The notes under the pieces: generated by a model | Told to the model about the DNA's origin: nothing | Database searches by the model: none | What the model saw: the letters and a program-made list of their open reading frames with translations, nothing else | NCBI GenBank assembly: GCA_022559845.1 | Contig: CM040121.1 | Span: 572,000,140 to 572,064,139 of the forward strand | Length of the DNA stretch: 64,000 nucleotides | From: Amorphophallus konjac | Taxonomy: Eukaryota; Streptophyta; Magnoliopsida; Alismatales; Araceae | Direction: 5' to 3' | Part shown: piece by piece, positions 1-11,100 of the stretch | Layout of the letters: each line of letters starts with the position of its first letter | Numbering within the stretch: the stretch's first letter is position 1 | Position numbers and translations under genes: made by a program

Positions 1-470
1 CCTTGTTCTTCCACGAGCTCCCACGAACCACGCACGCCGCCAGGATCGCCACGCCGTCACCCTTGCCGCCATGCCGTAGCCCACCGCCGTCTGCAGCCGG
101 AGGGGAGCACGCCGCCGCGTCCACGGGAGAGGGGGTGAGAGATCCGGCCGCGGGCGCTCACGGGAGAGAAGGGAGGAAGAAGAAGAAAGAAGAAGAATAG
201 AAAAAGAAAAGAGAAATATGAGTTTATATAAAAAATCTCGATTTTTCAAAAAATATATAGAAAAATAGAAAAATACATTTTCACGATACTCGAAACACAC
301 CAGTCGCACCGATACCATCCCGGAGTAGGTGAACGACTCGGTTCGCCCGCTACGGGATTCCGTAGGCTTGCCGGAGAAAAACACGCGGAAATCGCGGAAC
401 ACGTTCCGGGACCTCCGAAACTGATCAAAAACGCACGGATCCGAACCCGAAAGATGTCCGACAAATAATT
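1..470 (-). mobile_element. Decayed Tekay-type LTR fragment, reverse orientation
   Basis: The reverse complement of this stretch follows the first 500 bases of the LTR at 4128. The order is the same: a head with a TTCGGGTTCGG-like motif, then GTTTCGGAGG, then a CGGGCGAACCG/GTCGTTCACCT block, then the TTCTTCTT pyrimidine run, then a CTGCAGACGGCGG block. Divergence is much higher than between the two LTRs of the element at 4128, so this is an older or different subfamily copy. No pol sequence follows and the window starts inside it, so solo LTR versus truncated element cannot be told. Confidence 0.7.
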
Positions 471-1000
471 ATGGGCGTAATGAGAACAAATTCTCTGAGA
501 AAATAAATCTGGGATCCAAGAAGAAGGATCTGGGATATTACAGACGGGCTAGCAGAGGGCGTGCGACGATGGGGCACTGACGGTGGGCTTGTGCTGCTGC
601 TGTGATTCACGGAGAAGAAGGCAAACGGGGAAGAGGGGAGAAAGATGACGGGGTGGGGGAGGAGGCTTCGGGAAATGAAAAAATAAATAAATAGTTGAAT
701 AGTTGAATTTCTTCTGTCGATTTGAGAAGCTTCCGTAAATGGAAAAGAAACAAATGAACATAGATGGGCCAGGAAGATGGTGCGGCGGGCGACAAAGGAA
801 TCAAACCAAAGAGAGCGATCCATGTCTCCAATTTTAATTGCCCTTCATTACAGTGTTTGACTGTATTATTTCTATTGCTTTTTATGTAAGGAAATTGGAT
901 TTGAATGGTTCATGTCGACTTAATATAAGAAAACAAATTATCTACGAAACACGTATATATAATTTTTAAAAATTATATACTATTTACTAAACAAGTAGTG
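471..1000. other. Unassigned spacer, partly polypurine
   Basis: No gene is supported. About 600-660 is a GA/G-rich patch, and the reverse-strand reading frames over it are low-complexity. From about 830 the DNA becomes AT-rich with no recognisable coding signal. Confidence 0.5.
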
Positions 1001-1205
1001 AACAGTTTACGTCACTTTTAAAAATTAAGTAAAAATTTGACATGACATAAATTTTAAGAGAGAACTAGTTTTAAAGAAAAAAGTGCTTCCAAATGTCTTA
1101 TAAGTCATTTGCATCACTTCTAAAATTTCGGTGAAAAGTTGAGATGAAACAAATTTTGAGAGAGAAACAACTTTCAAGAAGAAAGTGCTCCCAAACACTC
1201 CATTA
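1000..1205. repeat. Diverged tandem duplication of about 100 bp
   Basis: Two similar halves follow each other (about 1005-1100 and 1106-1200). Both contain CACTT-TAAAA, a block like GACATGACATAAATTTTAAGAGAG, and end in AAGTGCTTCCAAA / AAGTGCTCCCAAA. The second half ends in CCAAACACTCC, a motif common at MITE ends, so a MITE origin is possible. No clean terminal inverted repeat or TSD is visible. Confidence 0.5.
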
Positions 1206-1207
1206 AT

Positions 1208-1320
1208 CTTATAACAAATGTTACGTTCACATAATAAAATACTTCATTTCTGTAATATTTTATCCTTATAACAAATGTTACGTTCACGTGATAAAATATT
1301 TTATTTGTACAAAATATTTC
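1208..1320. repeat. 57-bp tandem duplication
   Basis: The string CTTATAACAAATGTTACGTT occurs at 1208 and again at 1265. Each copy is followed by an ATAAAATA-type AT-rich tail. Confidence 0.7.
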
Positions 1321-1444
1321 ATTGATTTATTTCTAAAGTCAAATAAAATGTTTCATTCGTATACAAATATTCAACTCTTACATAAAATATTTTATTCATG
1401 TATTTTTTTATTGAGCATGCTCTGTATTTAATGTTTGAAAAAAT

Positions 1445-1605
1445 GCGTCGTATGGATATGATGCAGATGTCTTTTTCTACACAGAAAGAGTCTTTTCAAC
1501 TTTTTTGGACCAATGAGATCAATCGCATCGTATCAGTCTAATGAGGACGTACTTTTCTATACATAGAGAGTCTTTTCAACTTTTTTTGAGTCAATAAGAT
1601 CAATT
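1445..1605. repeat. 80-bp tandem duplication
   Basis: Two adjacent copies (about 1445-1524 and 1525-1605) share GC[G/A]TCGTAT, a TTTTCTA[C/T]ACA core and AGAGTCTTTTCAACTTTTTT. There is no coding potential. Confidence 0.65.
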
Positions 1606-1625
1606 GTTATATTTTGATATGACTT

Positions 1626-2550
1626 TATGCACCGAATTATTACTCTTCACATTAATCTATGTTCGTGCGTGTAACTTGATTCAAAGTCCACACCCAGCGA
1701 TATCATATATTTAGATGGATCATTGTTAGTTACAGTTTATTATAATATATGTATAATAAGCATTTGTAAATAGGGAAACAAGATTGTGTGTGTACGTGTT
1801 GGACGAGTAAAGACAAGGCTTTACACGTGTTAATAATGTTGAGACATACTAAACAAGTATAATAAACGTACATATATAAACAGTCATTTAAATACGGACA
1901 TTATGCCTATTTCGAATTTTTCATTATTTTATTTTCCACATCTTTTATCAATGATATAAAATGCATGGTTATTTATCATGATCATGACCTATTTTCATAC
2001 GTTTTTATTTGAGATCATGTAATAGTGAAGATAATAGATAAATTTATTTTATTTATGAGTAATCTTTGTTTTGATATATGTTATATACAATCACATTTTT
2101 TAGTTCAATCTTTGATATATGAATATATGATATCGTAAGTATCTCATATTGAACTTTTGAATAGTGCACATTTTTATCATATGTTTTTAGAATTTTAAGA
2201 TAAATTATGTTCCACCATATCTGCACTATATTATTTTAGGTATAATTTTGAACCTATGCACAAATTCACACTGGATTTTTTTTTTTTGTTCTGCACGTAT
2301 CCGATCTCATGTAGTACTTAAAGTCCCCGCAATCTAGTCGGTGGAATGCTGGATTGAAGAACATAAGTCTAGACATACCCAATAAATGACCGTCCTTAGA
2401 ATTTTTTGCAATAAAATGTATATAAAATATATTTATTTTTTTTAAAAAAATATTCAATTTATTCCTTGGTTCGGAAGATGATGTGAGACCTTCGAGACGT
2501 TTATAAGGATCCGCGGCCAGGGATGAACATTATTCATGCTCAACACGTAA
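1626..2550. other. AT-rich intergenic DNA, nothing recognised
   Basis: This is strongly AT-rich with many short stop-rich frames. I see no element ends, RNA gene or coding signature. A short GC-richer patch near 2465-2520 could be a small repeat fragment, but nothing specific is recognisable. Confidence 0.5.
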
Positions 2551-2554
2551 CCTA

Positions 2555-3010
2555 CATCGACTGATTTGATTTGGATTGAAATTTTAAAATTAGAATGAGA
2601 ATTATAATCAAACTGTATTAATAAAAACGGTTTAGTCTTTCGAAAGTCAAATTAAACCGTATGTTGTATAAATTGGTTTAAGGACATTTCTACCAATTTT
2701 AGTGTATTTATGCTTCTAAGAAAATAGACCAAATATTATAGTCACATTATTCAATTATTTGAAATTTCTTTTTATGTCTCACTCTTGTGTAATAAATATA
2801 GATATTATTCAAATAATGAATGTTTTCAAGTAATATCAATCATTAATCACATTATTCTCTATTTTAAATAATTACGGTTTAAACATAATCAAATCAAATC
2901 AAATTATTTTCTGTAATTTAATTTAATTTGATTATATTTGAACCCTTAATCTTATTCAAATTGAAATTATCTTCCAATCTAACCAAATCGAATTTACTCA
3001 CCCATACACG
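2555..3010. mobile_element. Candidate AT-rich MITE
   Basis: The left part contains GATTTGATTTGGATTGAAAT. The right part, read in reverse complement, contains GTGAGTAAATTCGATTTGGT followed by similar AT-rich sequence, so the ends form a long imperfect inverted repeat. The right end resembles the GGGTGAGTAAATTCGGTTTGG class of hAT-derived plant MITE ends. The exact left boundary and TSD could not be set. Confidence 0.4.
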
Positions 3011-3359
3011 TGGCATGTGCTCTATATGTGAGAGAGAGAGACAAAAAGGGTTTTTACATATAAACTATTGTTACATATGAATTTCTATATATATCATTCT
3101 TAGAAATACATTAGTATACATGTCACCACTATTTTGAAAAAAAAATCACATATGTCGTCGTCGTGAATTCACGTTATCACCCGTCAACTTAACTATGGTT
3201 AAGATTAACTAGATATAAGAAAAGATTGCAATACCCACAGTTACACCACCTCATGTCTAGGTTATTTAAAAAAATATTAAATAAAATCTTAAAATCAAAA
3301 CAACACATATAATAAATGTACGTACGCAAATAAATAAATAAAATTTAGAATTTAAACAC

Positions 3360-3870
3360 CTTTAAGTGGTCATCTTCTTCCTCTCTCTCCTCGATGGGTT
3401 TTTCAAACCGTAAATTGACGACGACGATGTCGTGAAAAGCAGTGGCAGTCTAGTGGTGGCATCGGCTGACTGCATCTCTCTCTCTCTAACAAAGCGTGGT
3501 GAAGTGGGGCCCACGAGGGGGTGGGAGGGCAAAGCGACAAGGTTGGGGGGTGCTACCCGGAGGTAGCAAGGGGTGGGGGGAGCAGCAAGGGGTGGGGGGG
3601 GTGATCGCCATAGGTGGCAGGGAGTAGACCAGCTGGACAACTGGACAAGGGTAGCGGTGGGCGATTCTTTGGCCATGGGGAGGGGGAGTGGGACATATGA
3701 GGATCCATTGAAGGGGGAGTGAGAGGGGGATGGGGAACAGGTAGAGGAGGGGAGGGATCAACTGGAGGGGGAGGGGGACCGAGGGAGGGGGAGGGGGACG
3801 GGGACGGAGGAGGGAGAGGGGGAGGGTCGGAGGGGGACCAGCAGCGGGGGAAGGAGACATGGTCCATTTG
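3360..3870. repeat. Polypurine (GGGGGAG)-rich tract
   Basis: The + strand is a long run of G/GA repeats, densest at 3540-3850. The reverse frames read as proline/serine-rich low-complexity peptides and are not taken as genes. It lies between AT-rich DNA and the CT-rich minisatellite. Confidence 0.6.
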
Positions 3871-3900
3871 TATTTTTTTTACTTTTTAATTTTTAAATAG

Positions 3901-3957
3901 AAGTCACTCCGAGTGAGAGTAATTTCACAAGAAAGTTGTTCCCATATGGAGTGACTT
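3901..3957. repeat. Short perfect inverted repeat
   Basis: AAGTCACTCC at 3901-3910 is the exact reverse complement of GGAGTGACTT at 3948-3957, giving 10-bp arms and a 37-nt loop. It could be a tiny MITE remnant. No TSD is visible. Confidence 0.5.
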
Positions 3958-3959
3958 TC

Positions 3960-4127
3960 CTCTCTCGTTCACTCTCACTCTCTCTCTCTCCCTCTCCCTC
4001 TCTTTTTGTCACCGCCAAGGAGACGTCTCCAACGTCCCCCCTCCATACACACACTCTCTCTCACCCCATCCCCTTCCTCTCTCTCTCCCTCTCTTTCTGT
4101 CACCGTCAGAAGGAGAGACACATCCGA
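3960..4127. repeat. CT-rich minisatellite, left part
   Basis: Units of roughly 90-120 bp consist of a CTCTCTCTC run, CACCCCATCCCC, CCTCTCT, then TCACCG(C/T) and an AGGGGGAGA-like purine patch. The same units resume at 14251, directly after the Tekay element, so that element split one array. Confidence 0.7.
4123..4127. repeat. Left target-site duplication of Tekay-1 (TCCGA)
   Basis: TCCGA just before the LTR start is repeated exactly at 14251-14255 after the 3' LTR. A 5-bp duplication is normal for Ty3/gypsy integration. Confidence 0.9.
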
Positions 4128-4463
4128 TGTAATATCCCGGACCTTTCGGATCCATCTTCGTGGGTCCCAGATCTGATTTTTCGGAGTGTCCGGCTCCGTT
4201 GTGTCCGAAATTTCGTTTCGGTCATCTTTCGTGTTCGGGTCGGCGCGATTTGAAGTTGTTTCGGAGACCCGGAGGCGTTCCGCGGCTTTTTCGCACGTTT
4301 TCTGATTTCCCGTGTGTGTTTCGGCAATTCCTTCGGAATCTCGCTGCGGGTGAACCGGGTCGTTCACCTGGGCACGAGTGATACCGTTGCGATCGGTGCG
4401 TCCCGAGGATTCCGGAAATGTAATTTACTATTTTTCCGTATTTTCCAAAATTTCCAGAATTTC

Positions 4464-4471
4464 TATTTAAA
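4464..4471 (+). promoter_or_regulatory. Candidate LTR TATA box
   Basis: TATTTAAA precedes a C run and a TTCTTTTC pyrimidine tract. The same motif is at the equivalent place of the 3' LTR (11961-11968). It is a plausible RNA polymerase II start for the retrotransposon transcript; this is inferred from position and motif only. Confidence 0.5.
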
Positions 4472-5036
4472 CCCCCCCCCCATTTTCTTTTCTTTTTCTT
4501 CTTTTCTCTTTTCGTCTTCTTCCTTCCTCTCTCTCTCACGCGACCGTGGCCGCCTCTCTCTCTCCTTCTCTCCCGTTCGACCGTGCTGACTCCCGTTCCG
4601 GCTACAGACGGCGGCGATGCGACGGCGCGAGGACGTGGGTGACGTAGTGGCGATCGTGCGGGCATACGGCGAGCGTGGGAAGCGTGGGGAGGCGAGATTC
4701 TAACGGCGTTCTTCGCGGCTTCGAGCTCGGATCGGAGCGTTTCGTGGCGGACCGGAGGTAGGGTGACGTTCCTTAGCCTCTTGTCTTCCTTCCCCGTGAG
4801 TTTTGGCTCGAGACGAGGTCGAGAGGGGTTTATTTTGAGCCGGGAAGGGTTGATCATGTCGCGGGGTGAGTTCGTCCGATCCATCGTTTTGAGCCCCGAT
4901 TTCGCGGTTTAAGGGCGTAGGAGCATGTTAGGGGGCTTGGGGGTTCTTCTCTCGCCATTCCCCCCTCCGTGGGGCTTGTTTTGAGGCCGATTGGGCGATT
5001 CCGGCGGGGTTCGCCGTTTTCGCGTCGGTGAGCAAT

Positions 5037-5620
5037 GTGCGGTCGAACCAGTGACCGCATAACCCTTATGCGGTCTTGTTCGGACCATTCATCGGCTCGG
5101 CGCGCTTTGGCTGGGGCTTGGCGCGCAGTGGGCTTGGACGGTCTATCGTGGGACCGCATATCCTAATGTGCGGCCCCACAGCGACCGCCCAACCCTAGGG
5201 TTTTTGACAGTTGGTTGTGACCGTTGTGCAGTGCACTGGGATGTGCGGCCAGGAGTTGGCCGCATAACCCTTTGTACGGCCAGGTGCTGGCCGTACATCC
5301 CCTAGTGCTATGGTTGGATGTGCGGTCTGGTCTTGACCGCACAACCCCTGAACGGCTAAGCCGTAGCCGCTCTTCCCCAAGTGCGGCTAAGGACTAACCG
5401 TCCAGGCTTTTTATCGTTGGGAGACGAGCAGCCAGGAGCGGACCATTCCTCACCCACGTGCGGTCAAGAGTTGACCGCACATCTGTTTGAACGGTTCTGT
5501 GTTGACCGTTCATCTGCCGTTTGGACCCTGGGTGGAACGGTCCTGATCTGACCGTTCAAACCCTTGTGCGGTCCCTGTGTGACCGCACATCCCTGAGCGG
5601 CCCAGTGTGGACCGTTCAAG
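5037..5620. repeat. Array of about 23-nt inverted repeats in the 5' LTR
   Basis: At least seven short palindromic modules have arms of 7-10 bp ending in GCGGTC/GACCGC or close variants, and most span about 23 nt. Examples: 5038-5059 (TGCGGTC/GACCGCA), 5244-5264 (TGCGGCC/GGCCGCA), 5274-5296 (GTACGGCC/GGCCGTAC), 5320-5342 and 5566-5588 (GTGCGGTC/GACCGCAC), 5458-5480 (10-bp arms), 5535-5557 (GAACGGTC/GACCGTTC). They are separated by unrelated sequence, so this is not a simple tandem repeat. It is repeated in the 3' LTR (12534-13115). Confidence 0.85.
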
Positions 5621-6757
5621 GGGACGGGTTGCGTCGGCGTGTCTCTCGTCATACAGAGTGTACCGGGAGATGTCGTTGTCGGCTTTTGTCACCGTGCGAC
5701 GGGGCCGGTGCGTGGGGTGGTCCCCGTGCGTCGTCGGCTGCGGGCGTCGTTTTCCGTGACTTGAGAGTCTACTCCTTCAGTGACCCTCCACTAGTCGTAG
5801 CCTACCAGTACGTGGTACCGGTCGCACCAGGGAGTGGTGTACGGGCTTACCCTTAGAGGCGGTTTGTGGACCGGTTGCCGTCGGGCCCCACGTCTTGCAG
5901 CCAGAGTCCGGCTGAGGGGAAAACCGGTCAGAGGGTCAGACCAGGGACGCGCGGTCTGTGTGTGCACACGTGGTTGGGGGCGGTTAGACCCACGTCGACG
6001 GGCGTGACCCCAGCTAGTCACTTGTTTGTGGTTACTTGTATGGTGTTCGCGCCTTTGGTAGGAGCTACCACGTCAGGCGGTTCACCTGCGGCGCGGTGTA
6101 AGTCGTCAGGGGACGCTACCGGCTGCGCTTCTAGTGGGAGGTCTCCTGTCGAGTACGGAGTGTTAGACTGTCAGTTTCGTGGCTTTGACCTTCGGGTTTT
6201 GCCGGGTCGACCGTTGAGCTTCGGTTGTCTCACCGTGGCACGTGTGCCGGTTTACGTGTCGTAGGGTCTTTGTTGTGTAGAGTACATGGCTTTCCTTTCC
6301 GAGGTACTCTCCTACCGCTAGCGTAGTGGTTTCCCGTTTTACGAGGTAGGGTTCGAGTGATCCCTACTGAGTCTTGTTCCGAGACTCATTCCCTGCGTAC
6401 TTTCACCGTGTTTCAGGTGAGGCGCCGCCCCGGGGGAGCGCGTCTACGGTGCAGCGTGGTGCGGGTACCCAGAGGTAGTGCCAGAGGTCAGAGCCGGGGT
6501 ATGCCCCGTGTAGTTGTACTTTTCTTTCTTGTCTGTGTACTAGTTGTGGACTACTGTTGTTATTTTGTGGACCATGTAAAATGCTAATTTATTTCCTGCT
6601 TAATATTATAACTGTTTAATTTCTATATTTACTTGTGATACTTGTGTAGTTTCCACACCATCCTTCTAACCCTTCCGAGTCTTCGGACTCGTGGGTGGCG
6701 GTGCGAGTCTCGGGTTATCGGGCCTTCCCGATAATCGGATTCTCAGGTCGTTACAAC

Positions 6758-6769
6758 TGGTATCAGAGC
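6758..6769 (+). promoter_or_regulatory. Primer-binding site, initiator tRNA-Met type
   Basis: TGGTATCAGAGC lies two bases after the 5' LTR. This is the standard plant site complementary to the 3' end of initiator tRNA-Met, which primes minus-strand DNA synthesis. Confidence 0.93.
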
Positions 6770-6919
6770 GCGGTTGTGGAATTACATGAGAATCATATGT
6801 AATTGTAGTGGTCCACTTGTCCATAGCAATGATGTACAGTTGACACTGGCATCGGGCATCGTGTGTTTTTCTTGACCATGCCGTTTTCGTGTTTTCTGTC
6901 TTTTGCTCCAGGAGTGAGT

Positions 6920-8153
6920 ATGGCGCCGAGGTGGAGCACTCGCTCTCAGCAGGGGCAGTCGGCTGGAGGTCGGGAGATCCAGCAGGGGGTCTAGGGGGGA
7001 CCAGGAGGAGCATAGCAGAGCGCCACTAGGAGCTACCGAGGCCGCGACTACTGCGAGGGTTCCGGGGGCCGAGGATTTCTTCCGTGCCATGTACCAGCTT
7101 ATGTCTCAGCAGTTTGGTGGAGAGGCTGGTGAGGGCTCATCAGCTAGGGGTGGGCCAGGCCGAGCAGTGAGGGACTTTCTGCAGTTCTATCCGCCTTACT
7201 TCAGCGGCCAGACAGACCCTGATGCGGCTCGTGATTGGCTTGATGAGATGGAGCGGGTGTTCAGTTCTGAGAAGAGTGCTGCCGAGGACAGAGTGGTGTT
7301 GGCCTATAGCCAGTTGCATGGTACGGCTCGGAAGTGGTGGTCTTCCGAGTGGAAGACGTCCTTTCAGCTTCGTCCACTTGAGCAGGTCGAGTGGGACGAC
7401 TTCGTCAGTACTTTCGAGCGTACGTACTGTCCAGATTTTGTTGCTACGCAGCGGATGCGGGAGTTTCTGGAGCTGGTACAGGGTGACATGTCCGTGTTGC
7501 AGTACAGGGCCCGATTTGTCGAGCTGGGTCGGTATGCACCTCGCATCATGGAGCATGAGAGGGTGCAGACCGCGCAGTTTGTTCAGGGTTTGAGGCAGGA
7601 GCTGAGGCACCATCTGATTGCGAACGGGGCCACTGATCTAGAGACAACGTCTCGTGTTGCGGCTTCTTTGGAGATGGATATGCAGAGGACCCGAGGACCG
7701 ATCAGCCAGGGACAGTCTTTGTCAGGTCGCAGCCAGCAGTCGGCTACCCAGCAGCAGGGTTCCTTCCAGCATGCGATGAATGGTTCAGAAGTGCCGGCAC
7801 AGGCAGCGTCGGTGACAGGATCTGCGACCTTTGGCACGAAGGTCAAGAAGTTTTTCAAGAAAGGGTTCGGCAAGAAGAAGTCCAAGGATCAGGGGCAAGC
7901 TTCATCGGGCAGTGTACAACAGCCGATCCCCTTACAGCGTCAGGGATCAGTGGGTGGGTCGCGAGGACCGTGTCCACGATGTAGTGGGTTCCACCCCGGC
8001 AGGCAGTGCACGGCACCGATTATCTGTTTTCGGTGTGACCAGCCAGGGCACATGGCGCGTGACTGTCCTCAGAGGCCGCCGCAGCAGAGGCAGCAGCAGC
8101 AGCATGGACATTATCCGCCGCTACCCAGGTCAGCTAGTGTGGGAGGCAGGTAG
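6920..8153 (+). pseudogene. Tekay-1 Gag (frameshifted, with stop)
   Basis: Gag forms the virus-like particle that packages the retrotransposon RNA. The likely start is ATG 6920 (MAPRWSTRSQQ). That frame meets TAG near 6987, and the downstream frame carries the conserved part from about 6985, so one small indel broke the N-terminus. The retrotransposon-gag domain is at about residues 20-200 of the 7089 frame (WLDEMERVF, GTARKWW, YRARFVELGRYAP). A basic KKFFKKGFGKKK stretch follows, then a CCHC zinc knuckle CFRCDQPGHMARDC near residue 312. TAG at 8151 is in frame with the protease downstream (8178 onward). The lineage normally makes one Gag-Pol polyprotein, so this stop is probably a lesion, although a read-through stop cannot be excluded. 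Confidence 0.88.
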
Positions 8154-11100
8154 AGAGCTCGAGGCCAGATCACGCACATGACCAGGGCGGAGGCAGTGGC
8201 GTCGCAGCTCGTGGAAGGTACCGTTCAGGTTTTGGGTTGTGCGGCTCGGGTTTTGTTTGATTCTGGCGCGTCTCATTCGTTTATTTCGGAGGATTTCGCG
8301 TTGAGCATCGAGGAGCCAGTGACCCAGTTGTCCTGTGATTTGGTAGTGGAGTTGCCTTCGGGTAATTTCATGATCACTCTGTATTGCTTCGATCGGGTTC
8401 CGATTTGGATCGATGGGCGGAGTATGCCAGGCAGGTTGTATGCGTTGCAGCTTCGGGATTATGATGTGATTCTAGGCATGGATTGGCTCGAGACTCATGG
8501 AGCGGTGGTGGATTGTGGAATGAAGAGGGTCTACTTCCATCATCCGAGCAAGCGGACCTTCTATTTCCAAGGTATCCGTTCCACCTCTTCTCGATTCCTC
8601 ATTTCTGCTATTCGAGTCTATCGGTTGCTTGTTTCTGGTTGTCAGGGTTTTCTTGCGTCAGTGGTTGTGTCTGACCGGATGGAGCCGAATGTCGAGGACA
8701 TTCCGGTGGTGTGCGAGTTTCCCGACGTTTTTCCCGAGGAGTTGCCTGGATTGCCTCCCCAGCGGGAGATCGATTTTGTGATCGAGGTTGCGCCTGGTAC
8801 GGGACCTTTGGCGAAGGCTCCCTACCGTATGGCCCCCGCTGAGTTGAGGGAGTTGAGGGCACAGTTGCAGGAGCTGCTGGCCAAGGGGTATGTTCGTCCT
8901 AGCTTTTCCTCTTGGGGTGCGCCCGTGTTGTTTGTGAAGAAGAAGGACGGTAGTCTGCGGCTGTGTATTGATTATCGGCAGCTGAATGAAGTGACCATTA
9001 AGAACAAGTATCCGTTGCCACGGATTGATGATTTGTTCGACCAGCTCCAGTCTGCGCGAGTGTTCTCGCGGATTGATTTGCGGTCCGGTTACTATCAGCT
9101 GAGAATTCGCGAGTCCGATGTAGAGAAGACTGCATTCAGTACGAGATACGGGCATTATGAGTTTTTGGTGATGCCGTTTGGGCTCACCAATGCCCCAACA
9201 ACCTTCATGAACTTGATGCAGAGGGTGTTTCATCCGTATTTGGACCAGTTCGTGGTCATCTTCGTGGATGACATCCTTGTTTATTCGCAGTCTGCCGAGG
9301 AGCACGCGTACCATTTGGATGTGGTGCTGCAGACGTTGCGAGATCACCAATTGTATGCGAAGCTCAGCAAGTGCGAGTTTTGGCTCGACGAGGTGCACTT
9401 TCTGGAGCACGTGATTTCTGGTGATGGCATTTCCGTGGACCCCGCCAAAGTCGAGGCAGTAATGCAGTGGCAGAGGCCGAGGTCTGTAACGGAGATCCGG
9501 AGTTTCTTGGGACTTGCGGGTTATTATCGTCGGTTTATCCAGGATTTTTCTCGCATTGCGGCCCCGATGACTAGACTCACGCGGAAGGAGGTGCCTTTCA
9601 TCTGGTCTAAGGAGTGTGAGCAGAGCTTCAGGGAACTGAAGAGATTGCTCACCTCGGCTCCGGTGTTGGTTTTGCCTTCTGGATCGGGAGGTTTTGTTGT
9701 GTGTACAGATGCTTCCGGGGTCGGATTGGGTGCTGTGTTGATGCAGCATGGTAGAGTGGTGGCTTATGCATCTCGGCAGCTAAAGCCCCATGAGGAGAAC
9801 TACCCTACCCATGACCTTGAGTTGGCGGCGGTGATCTTCGCGCTGAAGATCTGGAGGCATTATCTGTACAGTGAGAAGTTCGAGGTGTTCACTGACCATC
9901 AGATTTTGAGGTACGTGTTCTCGCAGAGGGACCTGAACCTCAAGCAAAGGCGTTGGTTGGATTTTATGAAGGATTATGACTTCACCCTGTCATATCAGCC
10001 GGGCAGGATGAATGTCGTCGCCGATGCCCTGAGTCGGAAGGTCACGGTCAGTGCCTTGATGTTGAGGAAGTGGAGGCTCTGGGAACAAGTGCCCGAAGTA
10101 TCCTTCAGGCTCAAGATTCCCCAGGAGCCAGGGTTGGCAGTGCTTTCGAGTCTGACTGTCACTCCTGCTATCCGTCGTCAGGTGACAGAGGCTCAGCATG
10201 CGGACCCTGAGTTGCCCCGGATTCTGGCAATGGCTGATGTGGAACTCGGCGAGGACGGTGCTGCGAGGTTTCGCGGCATGCTGTACGTCCCAGCGGAGGA
10301 GCAGATTCATCGTGCGGTGCTGCGCGAGGCTCATGGGAGCAGGTACACCGTACACCCGGGTGTGACGAAGATGTATCGGAACTTGCGGAGGTAGTTCTGG
10401 TGGCCTGGCATGAAGAGATATGTCGCAGAGTTTGTGGCCAGGTGCCTGATCTGTCAGCAGGTGAAAGCGGAGCATCAGCGACCATGAGGTACTCTCCAGC
10501 CCTTGGATGTTCCTACGTGGAAGTGGGACCACGTGACCACTGATTTTGTGGTGGGGTTGCCGAGGACCCCGGGTGGGCAGGACAGTATTTGGTTGCTGGT
10601 GGATCGGTTGACGAAGATGACTCGGTTGTTACCGGTCAAAGTCAGCTGGAGCGTGTCCAAGTTGGCTCGTTTGTATATGGAGCGGATCGTACCGCTGCAT
10701 GGGATTCCCGTTTCGATCGTGTCAGATTGGGATCCGCGCTTCACTTCTGAATTATGGAGGAGTTTCCAGCGAGCTCTTGGCACGGAGTTGGCTTTTAGCT
10801 CGGCGTATCATCCTCAATCTGATGGTCAGTCTGAGAGGACCATCCAAACTTTGGAGGACATGCTGAGATCCTGCTGCCTGGAGTGGCAGGGGAGTTGGAT
10901 TCATCACCTACCATTGGTGGAGTTTACCTATAACAACAGCTATCATTCGAGCATTGGTATGGCTCCCTATGAGGCTCTGTATGGGTGTCCTTGCCGGACT
11001 CCACTTGATTGGTTTGAGGTTGGTGAGCGTGTTGTGACGGGACCAGAGTTGGTGCAGCAATGCGTGGATGTGGTGCGGCCCAGAGTCGGCAGAAGAGCTA

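Larger units (their letters stand above)
4128..6755 (+). repeat. Tekay-1 5' LTR
   Basis: The 2,628-bp LTR starts TGTAATATCCCGGACC and ends GGTCGTTACA. A TATTTAAA at 4464-4471 is the best TATA-box candidate and is conserved in the 3' LTR at 11961. It is followed by the pyrimidine run and the leader with the short inverted-repeat array (5037-5620). By eye, the first ~335 bases differ from the 3' LTR far more than the rest. Confidence 0.92.

Noticed and set aside
3362..3867. Proline-rich reverse frames
   Set aside because: Polypurine tract read in reverse; three frames open together.
4222..4884. Reverse 220-codon frame in the Tekay LTR (and its twin at 11719-12378)
   Set aside because: Lies in the LTR and mirrors the polypyrimidine leader; basic low-complexity peptide and no domain.
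6758..6769. tRNA-like TGGTATCAGAGC (also at 53510)
   Set aside because: These are primer-binding sites next to LTRs; no cloverleaf can be drawn around them.
8658..9749. Reverse 363-codon frame
   Set aside because: Antisense shadow of the Tekay-1 RT, which has all motifs on the forward strand.
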